Shown here one piece after another: positions 53,116 to 64,000 of a stretch of DNA of 64,000 bases. Below the pieces are notes generated by a model. That model was not told the DNA's origin. It saw only the letters and a list, made by a program, of their open reading frames with translations, and ran no database searches. This stretch comes from Pictodentalium vernedei (taxonomy: Eukaryota > Mollusca > Scaphopoda > Dentaliida > Dentaliidae), in the NCBI GenBank assembly GCA_031216915.1, contig CM062289.1, forward strand, positions 449,090,910 through 449,154,909, written 5' to 3'. The number at the start of each line of letters is the position of its first letter. Position 1 is the stretch's first letter. A program made the translations under genes and the position numbers.

Positions 53116-53896
53116 ATGCCCACTTGCTTCCGGCGCCCTTGGCCACCAACCAGTCTAATTCTGTAAGGAATTGGACGCGTTTATGGCCTGGAATCGGTGT
53201 TGCCCTTAAATGGTCAATCGCCATTTTTTTTTCCATTCAATCGTCAAGAACATTTCAGTTTGTCGGAAAAGCGAACCAACGGTTGGCTTCCCTGACCACC
53301 TGAAATATTCCCGACTACTGAATCTAAAATGACCATAAGCATTAATTTTCTTTGAATCAGCGAAAGAAATGTTTTTCAAACAAGAACTGATTTGACCAAA
53401 TCTTTATTGCCACCCCAGTACCGTTTGTAAACTAAATAGTCCTGAATGAAGCCTCACCACAGCTGTAGTTTTATGATTCCGCTGCGCAGTTCTACTAATT
53501 GTGTTAATATCTTGATGTTTTCAAGGTGAATTAAATACATATTGATTGGAATATCTATAACGGGAACACGAAAGAATATGTATATTTTGTGAGTAAAGGC
53601 ACATCAACTTTGTATTAACGGTCGTCTGTGCACAAACTCCACGAAAAGTGGGTAAACAAACAACCCATAATGGGGTCGAATACCGAACAAAATTAGACTG
53701 GTGGCATGAGAGCATGATTTAAGATGTACTGAACCAATAATTGATTTTGTTGCAGTAGAATGGAGAGAGAAACTTCCACCAGCTACCCATCATCTGACAA
53801 TTTCATCTGAAAGGAAAAGTCACCACCAATTATTGGCAAGTATCTCTTCTGGAATTAGGTGGCAATGATTCATATTTCGAAACTTAATCGAATCCG
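53116..53896. other. non-coding stretch, nothing recognised
   Basis: No features seen. Confidence 0.4.
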
Positions 53897-54173
53897 TAGG
53901 GAGCGCGGTGCTTGGGCACGGCACTTAATGCCAATTGCCCACATGGATGCACGGCGGCACCGTGAACTATGCCATACAACATCGATGGAGCACTTGTCTT
54001 TTCAACCAATGCTAACCCTGCTTGTGTGGAGTCAGTACATTGGAGAGTCTGATAGTTGCTCGTCGCAGCTCGGTGGTTCTTTCCAGGTAATCCGGCTTTC
54101 TCTACTCGTAAAATTGCCCGACACGGGGTGACCCTGGCTACCAAAAACGTCGTTAAACCCCAATAAATAAATA
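53897..54173 (+). mobile_element. tRNA-type SINE, head mostly deleted
   Basis: Only GAGCGCGGTG remains of the head. The body then matches 61040-61275 (GGCACTTAATGCCAATTGCC, CTATGCCATACAACATCGAT, GCTAACCCTGCTTGTGTGGA) and ends AACCCCAATAAATAAATA. Confidence 0.85.
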
Positions 54174-54687
54174 GCAGAACTACAGCATCCAAGTGAACAC
54201 GTTAATTGCACTACCACGGAGAATAAAAATGTATGTCTGTATTAAAAATGAGACATGAAAAGAGAGATGAATAAGGATAGGTAACTTGTTGTGGACTGTG
54301 TCCTATTTTGGAAATGCGAAAACACAACTAATAGACCTCAGAACATATATTATTTATTACTGATTCTCAAACTCACATAGGCTGATTATATAATAATTAT
54401 GTATTTGCCAAAATGGAATGTGATGTAGATGTAAATGGAGTTAATATAGGTAATAGAAACAGGATATTCATTTGTAATGTTATTGCTCAGAGAAATATCT
54501 AAAAGTCCAAAGAAGAATATCTATAGCCATTTATGCCAGTTTTCCGGAATTGAAACATAACAACGAAAATTTAGAGCCCTGCCCTTTCATCTGACTGAGG
54601 CCCTGTCTGGACTGATGTTTTCTGATCATTGAATCTTGAAACAAATCGGACTCAAATATACGAAACGAATCGTTGTTGACAGTGTCG
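54174..54687. other. non-coding stretch, nothing recognised
   Basis: No features seen. Confidence 0.4.
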
Positions 54688-54691
54688 TTAA

Positions 54692-54930
54692 TCCTATACC
54701 TAACGAATAGGCCGCATCCGTCTGCGTAATATACAAATTCAGCAGATGAAAAATATTATTTTTCAAAAAGTTTTAACATAACCATATCACGTGGCCCCTC
54801 ATTGGAACGAGCTCGTAGAGCTCGTTCCAATGGGGTTTCACATGATATAATTTTGTTACAATTTTTGAAAGTTGAAAAAAAATTATATTTAACATAACAA
54901 ATTCCGATATGGTTTGAGTTGGGTAAAGGG
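54692..54930. mobile_element. piggyBac-like MITE, shell A, reverse order
   Basis: TTAA at 54688-54691; the right target has changed to TTGA (54931-54934). The core arms are CTCATTGGAACGAGCTC and GAGCTCGTTCCAATGGGG, matching changes on both sides. Confidence 0.9.
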
Positions 54931-54934
54931 TTGA

Positions 54935-56723
54935 ACGTCAAGAAACAATCGAACGAATTGATTCTGGAAACCACGCCTATTCCAAATCAATCGACGTAAC
55001 TGTTTTCTTCTGTGGCTGAAAATGTTTGACTGCTTAAAGGGACAATAAGCCACTAATTTAAAAAAGTAAGTAAACCGTTTGTCAAAACCATAAAATTAAT
55101 TATGCAAAAACACCCTCGTGTTTCATTCATCTTTTGCATGAAAACACCCGTTCCGATTGAATAGACTAACCTGTGGACAAGAATTTATAGACTTTCCCCA
55201 AAATGGCATGCAGTTGTCCTTGATTTTCGAGCTTGTTATCCGAGCACTTACGGGAATTATGGAACAGCACAAATTGCATTATTATGTTCGACATTCAATG
55301 TAATTTGCTTTTTTGGGAGGACAAAGGTGGTTTCTGCACACATGTTCTATTCATAGCCCACATGTCCGCACAATTTGATTAAATTGTGCTTTATTTAAAA
55401 TAATGCAAAGTTGTTGATCCAATAATGGCCAATTATTGTTAAAATAATATTTATTTGTTGTTTGTGGGGAACATTCATTCGGACAGTAGCGAAGGTAAAA
55501 TTATTTTAGTGTGCATTCAGAAATTATATCAAACAGCTGCATTCACTTAAGATCACTTTCGGGCAATTCTTTTTCTTTTCTTCCCAATGTCGTATCTTAT
55601 GATAATTTGTATGCAATAAAGTTTTATAAGTAAAGATTTAAGTAACTTTGCGTTGCTTCTGGTGTCTTACACTTTGCATACTGTTTTTTTTCTTCAAACG
55701 CTCTCTCACAAACCAGCAAAATCTGAGAGTCGATATTTTTTTTATCCAAATTAGCGGCTTATTATCCCCTAAAGTGATGGTACATCAGTCATTTGAGGAA
55801 ATGTCCAAACACAGACGACAGTGACTGAACTATTGTGTCTCTACACTGATAAGGGGACATTCTGCCCTGTCACTATAACCAAAACAATATAAAACTCTTC
55901 AGGATTTATATTCCCGTTTTGAAAGAATACACCTTTGGTAAATACTATACTTCTCGTCCCTCTATATTTTACTAAATTTTGAGAACGATCAATCCCCCCA
56001 CCCCCTCCCCAGGTGCATCGGGTAGTCAATGAACGCAAATGGTCTCACGTTGGCATTTAGGTGGAGACAATGTTTTTCTTACTCAAATATCATACTCCTT
56101 CACCACGACCAGTCGGGGGGGGGGGGGGGGGAGGTGGGGGCGGCGTCTCCATCTCACACCCACATACATTGTGGATAACAATCTGTCACACAGATGAATG
56201 AAACGGTTTAGAGAGTCATTTCCAGTGGTAGTAAACAACACGGCAGCATGCCACCAGCTTAATAAAATGATCACTAGAAATAAGCCGAGGAGCCACTGCC
56301 TTCGAATCCGTCTTGCTCTCGACTTGTCACTTATGTTCTGCTGTCGCCCTTTTCCTTTTCTGGGACGAAATACAGAATAATATCCTTTTAAATGAAGAAT
56401 AAATAAGAAGGAATAGCTTAAATTCAAACGAGACTACAAACAGTTGGAATCAGCGATGTGCCAAAGTCCTCCCAAAATAATATCTTCCTCATATAAAATG
56501 GAATTCTTTTCCCTTGAGGACAGAATTGTAATTAAATAACAGGGCAGTGAGTGACAGTTCTATCTCAATCTAAATAAACTCAGCACAGTATGGCTAGACG
56601 TCCTTGTTCATCTGATACTAAATCTAATGTGTTTTCTAAATAGGCCTACAGCGTAGTGCTCAATGGGCGCATTGGACCAATGTATTCATATCGTCTATAG
56701 TAATGTGCCTGAAATGAGTATTT
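54935..56723. other. non-coding stretch with one poly-G run
   Basis: A+T-rich with no credible gene. 56114-56131 is a G run. 55995-56012 is C-rich. Confidence 0.4.
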
Positions 56724-56727
56724 TTAA

Positions 56728-56962
56728 TCCTTCACCCAACGTAGACGATATCAAAATTTATTACTTTAAATATTATTTTTTAAAGTTTTTCCAAAAAGTT
56801 CAACAAAACCATATCATGTGACCCCTCTTTGGAACGAGCTCGATGAGCTCGTTCCAAAGAGGGGTCACATGATATGGTTTTGTTGAAATTTTTGGAAAAA
56901 TAGTATTTTTTCAGTTGTTGAATTTGCATATTACGCCTGCGGCCGATTCGTTGGGTAAAGGG
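56728..56962. mobile_element. piggyBac-like MITE, shell A, with paired arm changes
   Basis: TTAA at 56724-56727 and 56963-56966. The core reads CTCTTTGGAACGAGCTC on the left and GAGCTCGTTCCAAAGAGG on the right, where other copies have CTCGTTGG and CCAACGAG; both arms carry the same transversion pair. Confidence 0.92.
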
Positions 56963-57175
56963 TTAATAACGTGCCTTTTACATTGAGAGATTTGTATTGT
57001 CAGTTGGTTTCTTGTAGAAACAACGATAGCCTTAGAAAGAGCTAACAAAAAGTGTACTTGAAACATTCACATCAAGGAAAAAGAAGTAGAGAGGGGTTTC
57101 TACAGACATGCATATCAGGCCAAACATTCCAAAGAACCGACAGCTTTGGTGTTTGCACAATTATCACCCCTTGAG

Positions 57176-57418
57176 TGGAACAATGCGCCATCTGCAATGC
57201 TAAAGGACTGCTGATGACGCCTTGTTCCTTTCAAGGGACGATAAATGGCCTTTCCTTCGACCACCCTGGTGATATCTGGTCAATTTTCGTTGGAATCCAG
57301 CCCCGCTTCGGAGAAAACTGTTGGTTGAGTTGTGGTAGAATATTGAGAACAGAAAATGTCGAGACTCATTGTGGTGATCTATTCAAACCGAGAGCTTCTA
57401 GTAATTTGAATGTAAGTG
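57176..57418 (+). other. weak candidate exon, unrecognised
   Basis: An open frame of about 80 codons with mixed composition and six cysteines (EQCAICNAKG, NCWLSCGRI, ETHCGDLF). It follows a stop and a weak pyrimidine-AG context and ends at AATGTAAGTG, a good splice-donor match. No family recognised and no neighbouring exon found. Chance is the more likely explanation. Confidence 0.2.
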
Positions 57419-57426
57419 GGTCATAA

Positions 57427-57845
57427 CCCCACCCTATACGGTTCTAGACAGGAACGCTGGAAGCATCAGGGGCAGTTGCCCTCCCTGCCTTCGACCCATG
57501 GAGGCGAGAGAGGTGGGGGCAGACAATACCCCTCCCAGATTCGTCACTCATTTTTTTTCAATGATTTATTCTCGAAGTGAAGCTAAAATACTCCCCAAAA
57601 CCGTTCTGGTAGCTTTAAAAATTCACTGGGGGAGTTTGGGAGGAGGTGCCCCTTCCGGATCGGATGGGAAGACACCTCCTCTCAAATTCCCCCATCTAGG
57701 GCCCTCGGGACATGGCGGGTTGCTAGTGTGGGTAAATGCCCATTTCCCGGCGTCTGGCTCTCACCCCGCCCCGAAATGCTTCGGCGCCGCTGGTTCTAAT
57801 ATTAATGAAATTACATGAAACATCGGATCCAGGCACAGATCCCCG
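57427..57845. other. possible decayed GGATCC-type MITE
   Basis: C/G-rich relative to its flanks; the right edge CATCGGATCCAGGCAC resembles the ends at 49127 and 49985. The left edge is unclear. Confidence 0.35.
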
Positions 57846-59327
57846 TCAAACATTCTACATGGAACGCCATTGGCTGCCATATACTAAAATGTTCAACCTT
57901 TCAGAAAAAAGTGATAGGTCTATGCATGAACTTATACTTGTTTTGTTGATGGTACGAAATGGTCTAGTTATGTATACTGATATTATAGTCAGATGGGTAA
58001 AAATAACACCAGTATGACGGCCGTAGTATCGAACACTTGGGAAAAGGATTCGGTTCGGTTTTGAATGTTTTGCCTGATTCGATTCTAGCGAAAAAGCCTG
58101 ATTTGCTGGGTCCTAATTTTCATAGTTGGAAATGCAAAAAAAAAAGTTTTTCTTATCTCGAGATGCTTGGTTTAGTTTTCATATTTGGTTTAAGCACAAT
58201 TGCAGATATGATATGACACGGATAACTATTTTTACACCCCTCCCCCTTCTTGACGAAAATCCGAGTAGTGCGAAGCTCAAGATTTACTATAGAATTCTAT
58301 CGAGAAAATAAAGTTGAGATGTAAAAAATGATTATTTTTGGTATTGTAGGAGATCAATTCGAGAAGTTAAATGCGTTCAGTAATGCTTTTTTTTTATTTT
58401 GATTTGAAGTTCATCACCTTTCTTCCTGGACAACTCAATGTAAAATGTTTAAAAAACGGCTTACTAGGACTTCTTCAAAGTGAAATTATTATATCTGCAG
58501 CCAGTGACAAAACCTAGCCGGGCATCATTTCAGAAGAAGCAAAGATTGAATTTTGTAAATCAAAAGGAAAATACAATATAAATGTTTATCTTTCAACTTC
58601 CACTTCACATTTCACAAAAAGAGGTTTTATTTGAACCTCCATTGAGATTTCAGAGATTTGTGTTAGGTAAGAATCCCAACAATAATCAAATTATCGCAGC
58701 TATTCAGTATTAGCGGGAGTTGGCTCAACTGGCTGTTTTATCTGGCAGTAATCGGGAGAGACAACTCTAAAATAAATCACAAAAAGATGGGTGCTCATAA
58801 AGGGGAATAACCCAATCTACTCCCTATGCAACGCAAATAATATCCTTTGGAAATGTTTATAAAATATATTTAACCATTTGACGAACGTCATCTCTGAGGA
58901 TCATGTCGCGTCCGTTGACGCACCTCATTTACAACCGAGTTACACTTTTTCTCGCGCTCCTAAAATCTTAGTTGTGCGATATATCTAATAATTTAGGCAC
59001 CACACCTTAAGTCTACGTGTTCTTAAGCCAAGACAGTTTAGTCTTGTGAAGCAAAATATATTATATATATCATACTACTGATACTGTATTTGCGCGAGAA
59101 CAGGTTGGCCTGAGATGAGGCGTAGAATTGCAGAGACTACAAAAAGGATACAGCGATATTGCTGTCTGAAACCGGATGCAACGTTTTTTTCCAGCCGTTA
59201 ATATAAACTTCCTGACAATGTCTTCCTGAACCTGGGGCGCGATGAAATACTGCGAACACCGCATAAGTTATTTCATTCACTGTACACTGTGTTATATTAG
59301 TTACTGACATAGGAGGTAATCAGCTAC
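57846..59327. other. non-coding stretch, nothing recognised
   Basis: No gene or RNA seen. TTTAACCATTTGACGAACGT near 58869 vaguely resembles a piggyBac-type end. Confidence 0.4.
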
Positions 59328-59331
59328 TTAA

Positions 59332-59565
59332 CCCTCTCCTAAAACGAAAGTCAGACGGCACTTGCAACCAAAAGTCTTGACTAACTAATTTTCTACGTTA
59401 CAAATAGCTTATGCACCTCATTGGAACGAGCTCAACGAGCTCGTTCCAATGAGGGGGGTCTTAAGCTATGTGTTTTAGACAAAAAATATAAAAAAAATAA
59501 TGACAACTGAATGGTGATTTTCGTGAATGGCTCTCTCTGGTTGTGGCCGTTATGTTGTGTAAGGG
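59332..59565. mobile_element. piggyBac-like MITE, shell B, diverged
   Basis: TTAA at 59328-59331 and 59566-59569. Core arms CTCATTGGAACGAGCTC and GAGCTCGTTCCAATGAGG. Parts of the outer arms have decayed (TACGTTACAAATAGCTTATG). Confidence 0.9.
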
Positions 59566-59569
59566 TTAA

Positions 59570-59840
59570 TATTACATGGATAGAGTACACCTGGATGCCG
59601 AAAACAACATACATTCTCCAAAATCACCTCCCTTGAGAATTTGCGGTAACAATTTAAGCTCCCCTAACAATGCATCTTAATCCATTTAGGAAACTGCGTT
59701 TTCGAGACAAAAAATCGAAAATCGTCTCGATGATTTGAGTCGAGTCGCACTGATTCCATACCATGTGTTTCCTCTTGAGCTCTTCCTCTATACAGGAGAC
59801 CTGATGATAGAAGAGAAATTCAAGGAGGTTCCGCTTCCGA
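59570..59840. other. short non-coding stretch
   Basis: Flank of the satellite. Nothing recognised. Confidence 0.4.
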
Positions 59841-60962
59841 AACTACTTTGATATTCCACTGCGGTATTCCGCTTTTTGAGTAGCTTGCCGGGGTGCGGTG
59901 GCTCGGTACTACTTTGATATTCCACTGCGGTATTCCGCTTTTTGAGTAGCTTGCCGGGGCGCGGTGGCTCGGTACTACTTTGATATTCCACTGCGGTATT
60001 CCGCTTTTTGAGTAGCTTGCCGGGGCGCGGTGGCTCGGTACTACTTTGATATTCCACTCCGGTATTCCGCTTTTTGAGTAGCTTGCCGGGGCGCGGTGGA
60101 TCGGTACTACTTTGATATTCCACTGCGGTATTCCGCTTTTTGAGTAGCTTGCCGGGGCGCGGTGGCTCGGTACTACTTTGATATTCCACTGCGGTATTCC
60201 GCTTTTTGAGTAGCTTGCCGGGGCGCGGTGGCTCGGTACTACTTTGATATTCCACTCCGGTATTCCGCTTTTTGAGTAGCTTGCCGGGGCGCGGTGGCTC
60301 GGTACTACTTTGATATTCCACTCCGGTATTCCGCTTTTTGAGTAGCTTGCCGGGGCGCGGTGGCTCGGTACTACTTTGATATTCCACTGCGGTATTCCGC
60401 TTTTTGAGTAGCTTGCCGGGGCGCGGTGGCTCGGTACTACTTTGATATTCCACTGCGGTATTCCGCTTTTTGAGTAGCTTGCCGGGGCGCGGTGGCTCGG
60501 TACTACTTTGATATTCCACTCCGGTATTCCGCTTTTTGAATAGCTTGCCGGGGCGCGGTGGCTCGGTACTACTTTGATATTCCACTCCGGTATTCCGCTT
60601 TTTGAGTAGCTTGCCGGGGCGCGGTGGCTCGGTACTACTTTGATATTCCACTGCGGTATTCCGCTTTTTGAGCAGCTTGCCGGGGAGCGGTGGCTCGGTA
60701 CTACTTTGATATTCCACTGCGGTATTCCGCTTTTTGAGTAGCTTGCCGGGGTGCGGTGGCTCGGTACTACTTTGATATTCCACTGCGGTATTCCGCTTTT
60801 TGAGTAGCTTGCCGGGGTGCGGTGGCTCGGTACTACTTTGATATTCCACTGCGGTATTCCGCTTTTTGAGTAGCTTGCCGGGGAGCGGTGGCTCGGTACT
60901 ACTTTGATATTCCACTGCGGTATTCCGCTTTTTGAGTAGCTTGCCGGGGCGCGGTGGCTCGG
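59841..60962 (-). repeat. 66-bp satellite, 17 units, derived from a SINE head
   Basis: 1,122 bp = 17 x 66. Each unit contains TTGATATTCCACTGCGGTAT and ends in CGGGGCGCGGTGGCTC, the latter being the A-box region of the adjoining SINE. Because 66 is a multiple of three, the minus strand stays open (398 codons, 22-residue unit with PGKLLKKRNT). Units differ mainly at one G/C position; from unit 6 to 13 the two types alternate in pairs, suggesting a 264-bp higher-order period. Confidence 0.93.
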
Positions 60963-61277
60963 TGGTTACGGAATTGGACTTCAAACCGAAAGGTCGACGG
61001 TTGTATCCCCGCCAGGGGGAACTGCGTTATGCCTTTTGGCAAGGCACGTATACCCTATTGCCCACGTGAGGGTACGGTGGCGCTGTGTACTATGGCATAC
61101 TACACGTCAATGGTCCACTTGCCCACAATCAATGTTAACCCTGCTTGTGCGGAGTTAGTACGTTAGGAAGGCTGATGCTCGACGCTGTTCGCTGGTTCTC
61201 TCCGGATACTCTTCATCCACCCGTAATGTTGTCTGGCTCGAGGTGACCATGGCTAGCGAAAGTATCGTTAACCCCAA

Positions 61278-61336
<59 letters not shown>

Positions 61337-61337
61337 A
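60943..61337 (+). mobile_element. tRNA-headed SINE with AATA tail
   Basis: The head (60943-61018) has an A-box-like TGGCTCGGTGG and a B-box-like GGTCGACGGTTGTATCC. The body has GGCAAGGCACGTATACCC, GCTGTGTACTATGGCATACT, GGTTCTCTCCGGATACTCTT and CATCCACCCGTAATGTTGTC. The tail is an AATA tract (61275-61337). It starts inside the last unit of the 66-bp satellite. Confidence 0.88.
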
Positions 61338-61455
61338 ATGTAAGAGTGTTAGAACAAACTTCAACAAAGGCGGGTGTGATCAGTCTTCATCCACCCGTAA
61401 TGTTGTCTGGCTCGAGACGACCATTGCTAGCGAAAGTGTCGTTAACCCCAATGAA

Positions 61456-61526
<71 letters not shown>

Positions 61527-61578
61527 ATACAATGTAAGAATGTTAGAACAAACTTCAACAAAGGCGGGTGTGATCAGT
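61210..61578 (+). repeat. tandem duplication of the SINE 3' end and flank
   Basis: 61210-61384 and 61385-61578 both start CTTCATCCACCCGTAATGTT, run through an AATA tract of different length and end AACTTCAACAAAGGCGGGTG. The second AATA tract is longer (about 61457-61528). Confidence 0.92.
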
Positions 61579-62250
61579 TTAAAGGATAACACCTTATTTC
61601 ATGTTTTTTAGCATTAACTGGTTGAGGGATAGAATATTTTTAGTGGTTTAAATTTGTTATTCAAAATATGTTTATTACTGATTATTGGAGAGCGCCCTTG
61701 GGCAGTCTCCAATAGGTTGTAATAGAACAAATGTATATAAACACAATATTATTTGCATTTGACTGAAGAGGAAACATGAGCAAGGAAAATGTTGGCTTTT
61801 GCTCTGATTCCCTGATTTTTTGAAAACCCCGACAGTGGCATGCATCACTCAGCTAGTAACCCGAAGATATGGTGCAATGCAACACATAGTTGGAAGGGGT
61901 CCAAAGAGCTCTTTCCAGCAGCGTGCTACATCACATAAATTCGACGCTGCTGCCGAAGACCACTAAACTGTATCGTTATCGTAGCCGTATCATAGGTCTG
62001 GAGAAGTTAACCAATGAACAAAAGAGAATTCCAGTAACTGTCCTTAATTTGTGTCCAGTTATCAAGGCGAATGAAACATCCGATGCCTTATTTATTTTGA
62101 AGCGATTTTTATTCTGAAGCCCAGCAATGGAAGCGAACGTGAAATCGGTGGCTACATTATTTAAAAGAGTCATTTAGAAATAAACAATACCATGATTTTC
62201 GCCTATCGCGGGTGAATGGCAATGAATCAACAGCTCCTTATCAGGGGCCA
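61579..62250. other. non-coding stretch, nothing recognised
   Basis: No features seen. Confidence 0.4.
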
Positions 62251-62470
62251 ATACTATAAAACTTTTACAATTGTATTTTCTAGAATTATATTTTTTAGTT
62301 ATGACTTTAAATGGATTGAAATGAACCATTAGCATTTTCAAAAATGTGGCAATTTGCCAGTTGGCAAATTGCCATATTTTTAAAAATGCTAATGATTCAT
62401 TTTAGTCAGTTATATTAATAGGTTGAAAATACAATTCTACAAAATACATTTGTAAACGTTTTATAGTCTG
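62251..62470. mobile_element. palindromic MITE, ACTATAAAAC ends
   Basis: The outer ends ACTATAAAACTTTTACAA and its diverged complement face each other. The centre is a tight hairpin GGCAATTTGCCAGTTGGCAA. 220 bp, A+T-rich; no clear target duplication. Confidence 0.78.
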
Positions 62471-63197
62471 GTTCAATTTCTGAACTCCGGTCCAAAGAAT
62501 ATGGCTCCATCTGGTATGATTCCGTCGGCTGCCAGATTTTGAAACTTTTCAAGTTTTCTAAACAACGGAATGTGATATTAATGTAATTATGAGTACTGAA
62601 TGGTGTCTTGGTGAGAGTCTCAGGAACGCGAACGTGCAGAAATTGTTACGGATTTTATATGAATTGTTTTTGTATTCGTATTAACCCTTTGAACACTGAG
62701 GTATATTGCCAGTTCAGAGCCATCAACTGGTAGAGTGTATATTCATTACTTGGGGGAAGGCCAATCAAGATTTTTAAAGTGCAGCCTTGGGTTTGATTGG
62801 TTTGCCACACACAGTCACTGAGCTACTATATACTTTATGTATTGGGATTGCATCACGATCCCGGAGCGGAAAGTGGCCGTTTTGATTCAATGGATTAAAT
62901 TTGTCACAATGATGCACGCCCTGACTTCTATTAACATCGCAATTAGATTTCATAGTTTTCAAACACCTTTGCGGGTACAGGCAATCTTTTGAGTTGCAAC
63001 CTATTCCCAGAAACCGTCCAAAGTGTAACCGGTCTACGGCAAAGAAATGTCAATGTTGATGGTTCTCCTCGTCTCGCAGGGTGACATATTTAATTCTATG
63101 CAATACAAGGGGGTTATTTGCCAAAAACACCCACGTAGCGGAGCTTTCACCAAGATAAGAACAAATGTTCTACAGAAAACCCTCCATGACACAGGCA
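62471..63197. other. non-coding stretch
   Basis: 62682-62700 reads TTAACCCTTTGAACACTGAG, which could be an end of a different TTAA-target element, but no partner end was found. Confidence 0.4.
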
Positions 63198-63256
63198 CAG
63201 TTTTAGCCAATGGACTTCCAAATTCAACCCAGAGGTCCATTAGCTGAAACTATACT
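63198..63256. repeat. CCAATGGACCTC hairpin, solo copy
   Basis: TTTTAGCCAATGGACTTCC faces CCAGAGGTCCATTAGCTGAA. The same hairpin occurs inside hAT copies (2330-2385, 17170-17235) and inside the TA-type MITE (19298-19353). Confidence 0.75.
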
Positions 63257-63854
63257 TGTAGTTTTGTGCTTTTTCATAGCTTTCGACAGTTCATGTCTGG
63301 GTGGAAGTCGACCTTGTGAATGTTTTCGTAGAAAATCACTAGTCTTCTAACATGTCTACTAAATGAAAATAAAATGCTCATGTGAATGAAGATAAAAGAC
63401 ATGAGATGATGGAAAGAACGAAAAAGACGATTAACAGAAAAATAGATGAAAACCTAAAACAGACAAGCTATACAAAGTCAATGCCACTGGAATGTCGTTC
63501 CTAGTTCTGGAGATACGAAACAGGCCCTCCTCCGTTCCTAAGCGCTGCTATTGGTATGACCTTACTGTCGCTGAATCGTGGAGAGCTGAAGTCTGTTCTG
63601 TTTTATTTTCCTGCTGTCTTAAGCATACGTCGCATTTCATTATAATTCAATCCGATCGACAATCTTCCGCGCGGACGCTGTCGTGGTCGATTCCGGCTTC
63701 TCGAAAGTGAGGTGGCGACAAAATCCAAGTTTCCAAATCCACCGAAGCCTGAAATGTATAAAGAGGGTAAAAAGGTTGAAAAATGAAACAAATGCTAGGA
63801 ATTATAATGATACAAAGAAAAAGGACAGCGACAAATAACAAACATCAGTCTCTT
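63257..63854. other. non-coding stretch, nothing recognised
   Basis: No features seen. Confidence 0.4.
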
Positions 63855-63858
63855 TCTT

Positions 63859-64000
63859 AAGCCTTTACCTAACATGAAAAGCAGACGACACTTGCAAAAA
63901 TAATTCTTGAATAACTAATTTTTTTCATTTTTTGTCTCAAAAATATAGGTTATGACCCCTCGTTGGAACGAGCTCGACGAGCTCGTTCCAACGAGGGGTC
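63859..64000. mobile_element. piggyBac-like MITE, shell B, left half
   Basis: TTAA at 63855-63858 and GCCTTTACCTAACATGAAAA; it runs through the B arm and the complete core to the end of the window (GAGGGGTC). The first base of the terminus is G rather than C. Confidence 0.9.

Noticed and set aside
59841..60962. CRISPR-like regular array
   Set aside because: Units are contiguous with no unique spacers, and the genome is eukaryotic.
59788..60984. 398-codon minus-strand ORF with 22-residue repeats
   Set aside because: It is the translation of a 66-bp satellite; the frame stays open because 66 is divisible by three. Units vary at silent and non-silent sites alike, and the array is SINE-derived.
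60943..61018. Functional tRNA gene
   Set aside because: A and B boxes are tRNA-like, but acceptor and anticodon stems do not form properly, and a SINE body with AATA tail follows.

Overview
This window looks like a repeat-dominated piece of an animal nuclear genome, most likely a marine invertebrate. I found no convincing host gene. Almost everything I can name is mobile DNA or its debris: non-LTR retrotransposons, DNA transposons, SINEs, palindromic MITEs, satellites and microsatellites. Reasons for a metazoan: CR1-like and L1/Tx1-like retrotransposons with apurinic endonucleases, a retrotransposon ORF1 with an SGNH-hydrolase domain, SINEs headed by 5S rRNA and tRNA sequence, hAT elements with TAGGGCTGCAACGAT ends, a MULE transposase fragment, and no operon-like coding. 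I cannot fix the phylum from sequence alone.

Layout. 1-8640: MITE end, a large palindrome with a tandem duplication, a hAT element with a second element inside it, a 5S-SINE fragment, several inverted-repeat elements and poly-C tracts. 8640-15366: the longest plus-strand retrotransposon ('family 1': zinc-finger/SGNH ORF1, endonuclease, reverse transcriptase, CCHC), interrupted inside its endonuclease by 1.7 kb that itself carries a minus-strand endonuclease fragment. 15596-16050: 5S-headed SINE. 16969-25372: one hAT copy with perfect 8-bp target duplications, split by a near full-length minus-strand L1/Tx1-like element, which was in turn hit by one TA-flanked and two TTAA-flanked MITEs. 25780-26770: decayed I/Jockey-like fragment. 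27334-30659: CR1-like retrotransposon with 33-bp target duplications, split by a MULE with perfect 8-bp duplications. 30855-32505 and 35640-37782: two more family-1 copies. 33017-34539: another hAT with an A+T-rich cruciform array inside. 38220-41372: minus-strand CR1-like element. 43526-48624: a 5.1-kb unit bounded by about 600-bp inverted repeats that carry promoter-like motifs. 49-64 kb: MITEs, a tRNA-headed SINE, and a 17-unit 66-bp satellite that grows directly out of a SINE head.

The strongest unifying signal is a piggyBac-like MITE family (TTAA target, CCCTTTACC ends) with 13 copies in 64 kb. All share one central palindrome (GGAACGAGCTCG and its complement), but it is carried in two different outer shells (A and B). 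The copies are 6 of shell A and 7 of shell B, and in some the two palindrome arms change together. A second theme is module sharing between SINEs: 5S-headed and tRNA-headed SINEs have a common body and a common AATA tail.

Nesting gives a relative time order: hAT, then L1/Tx1 insertion, then MITEs; CR1-like, then MULE, then a tiny 3' end of family 1. Every coding region seen belongs to a mobile element, and most are broken by frameshifts, stops or insertions. Clade names for the retrotransposons come from motif recognition by eye and should be read as '-like'.
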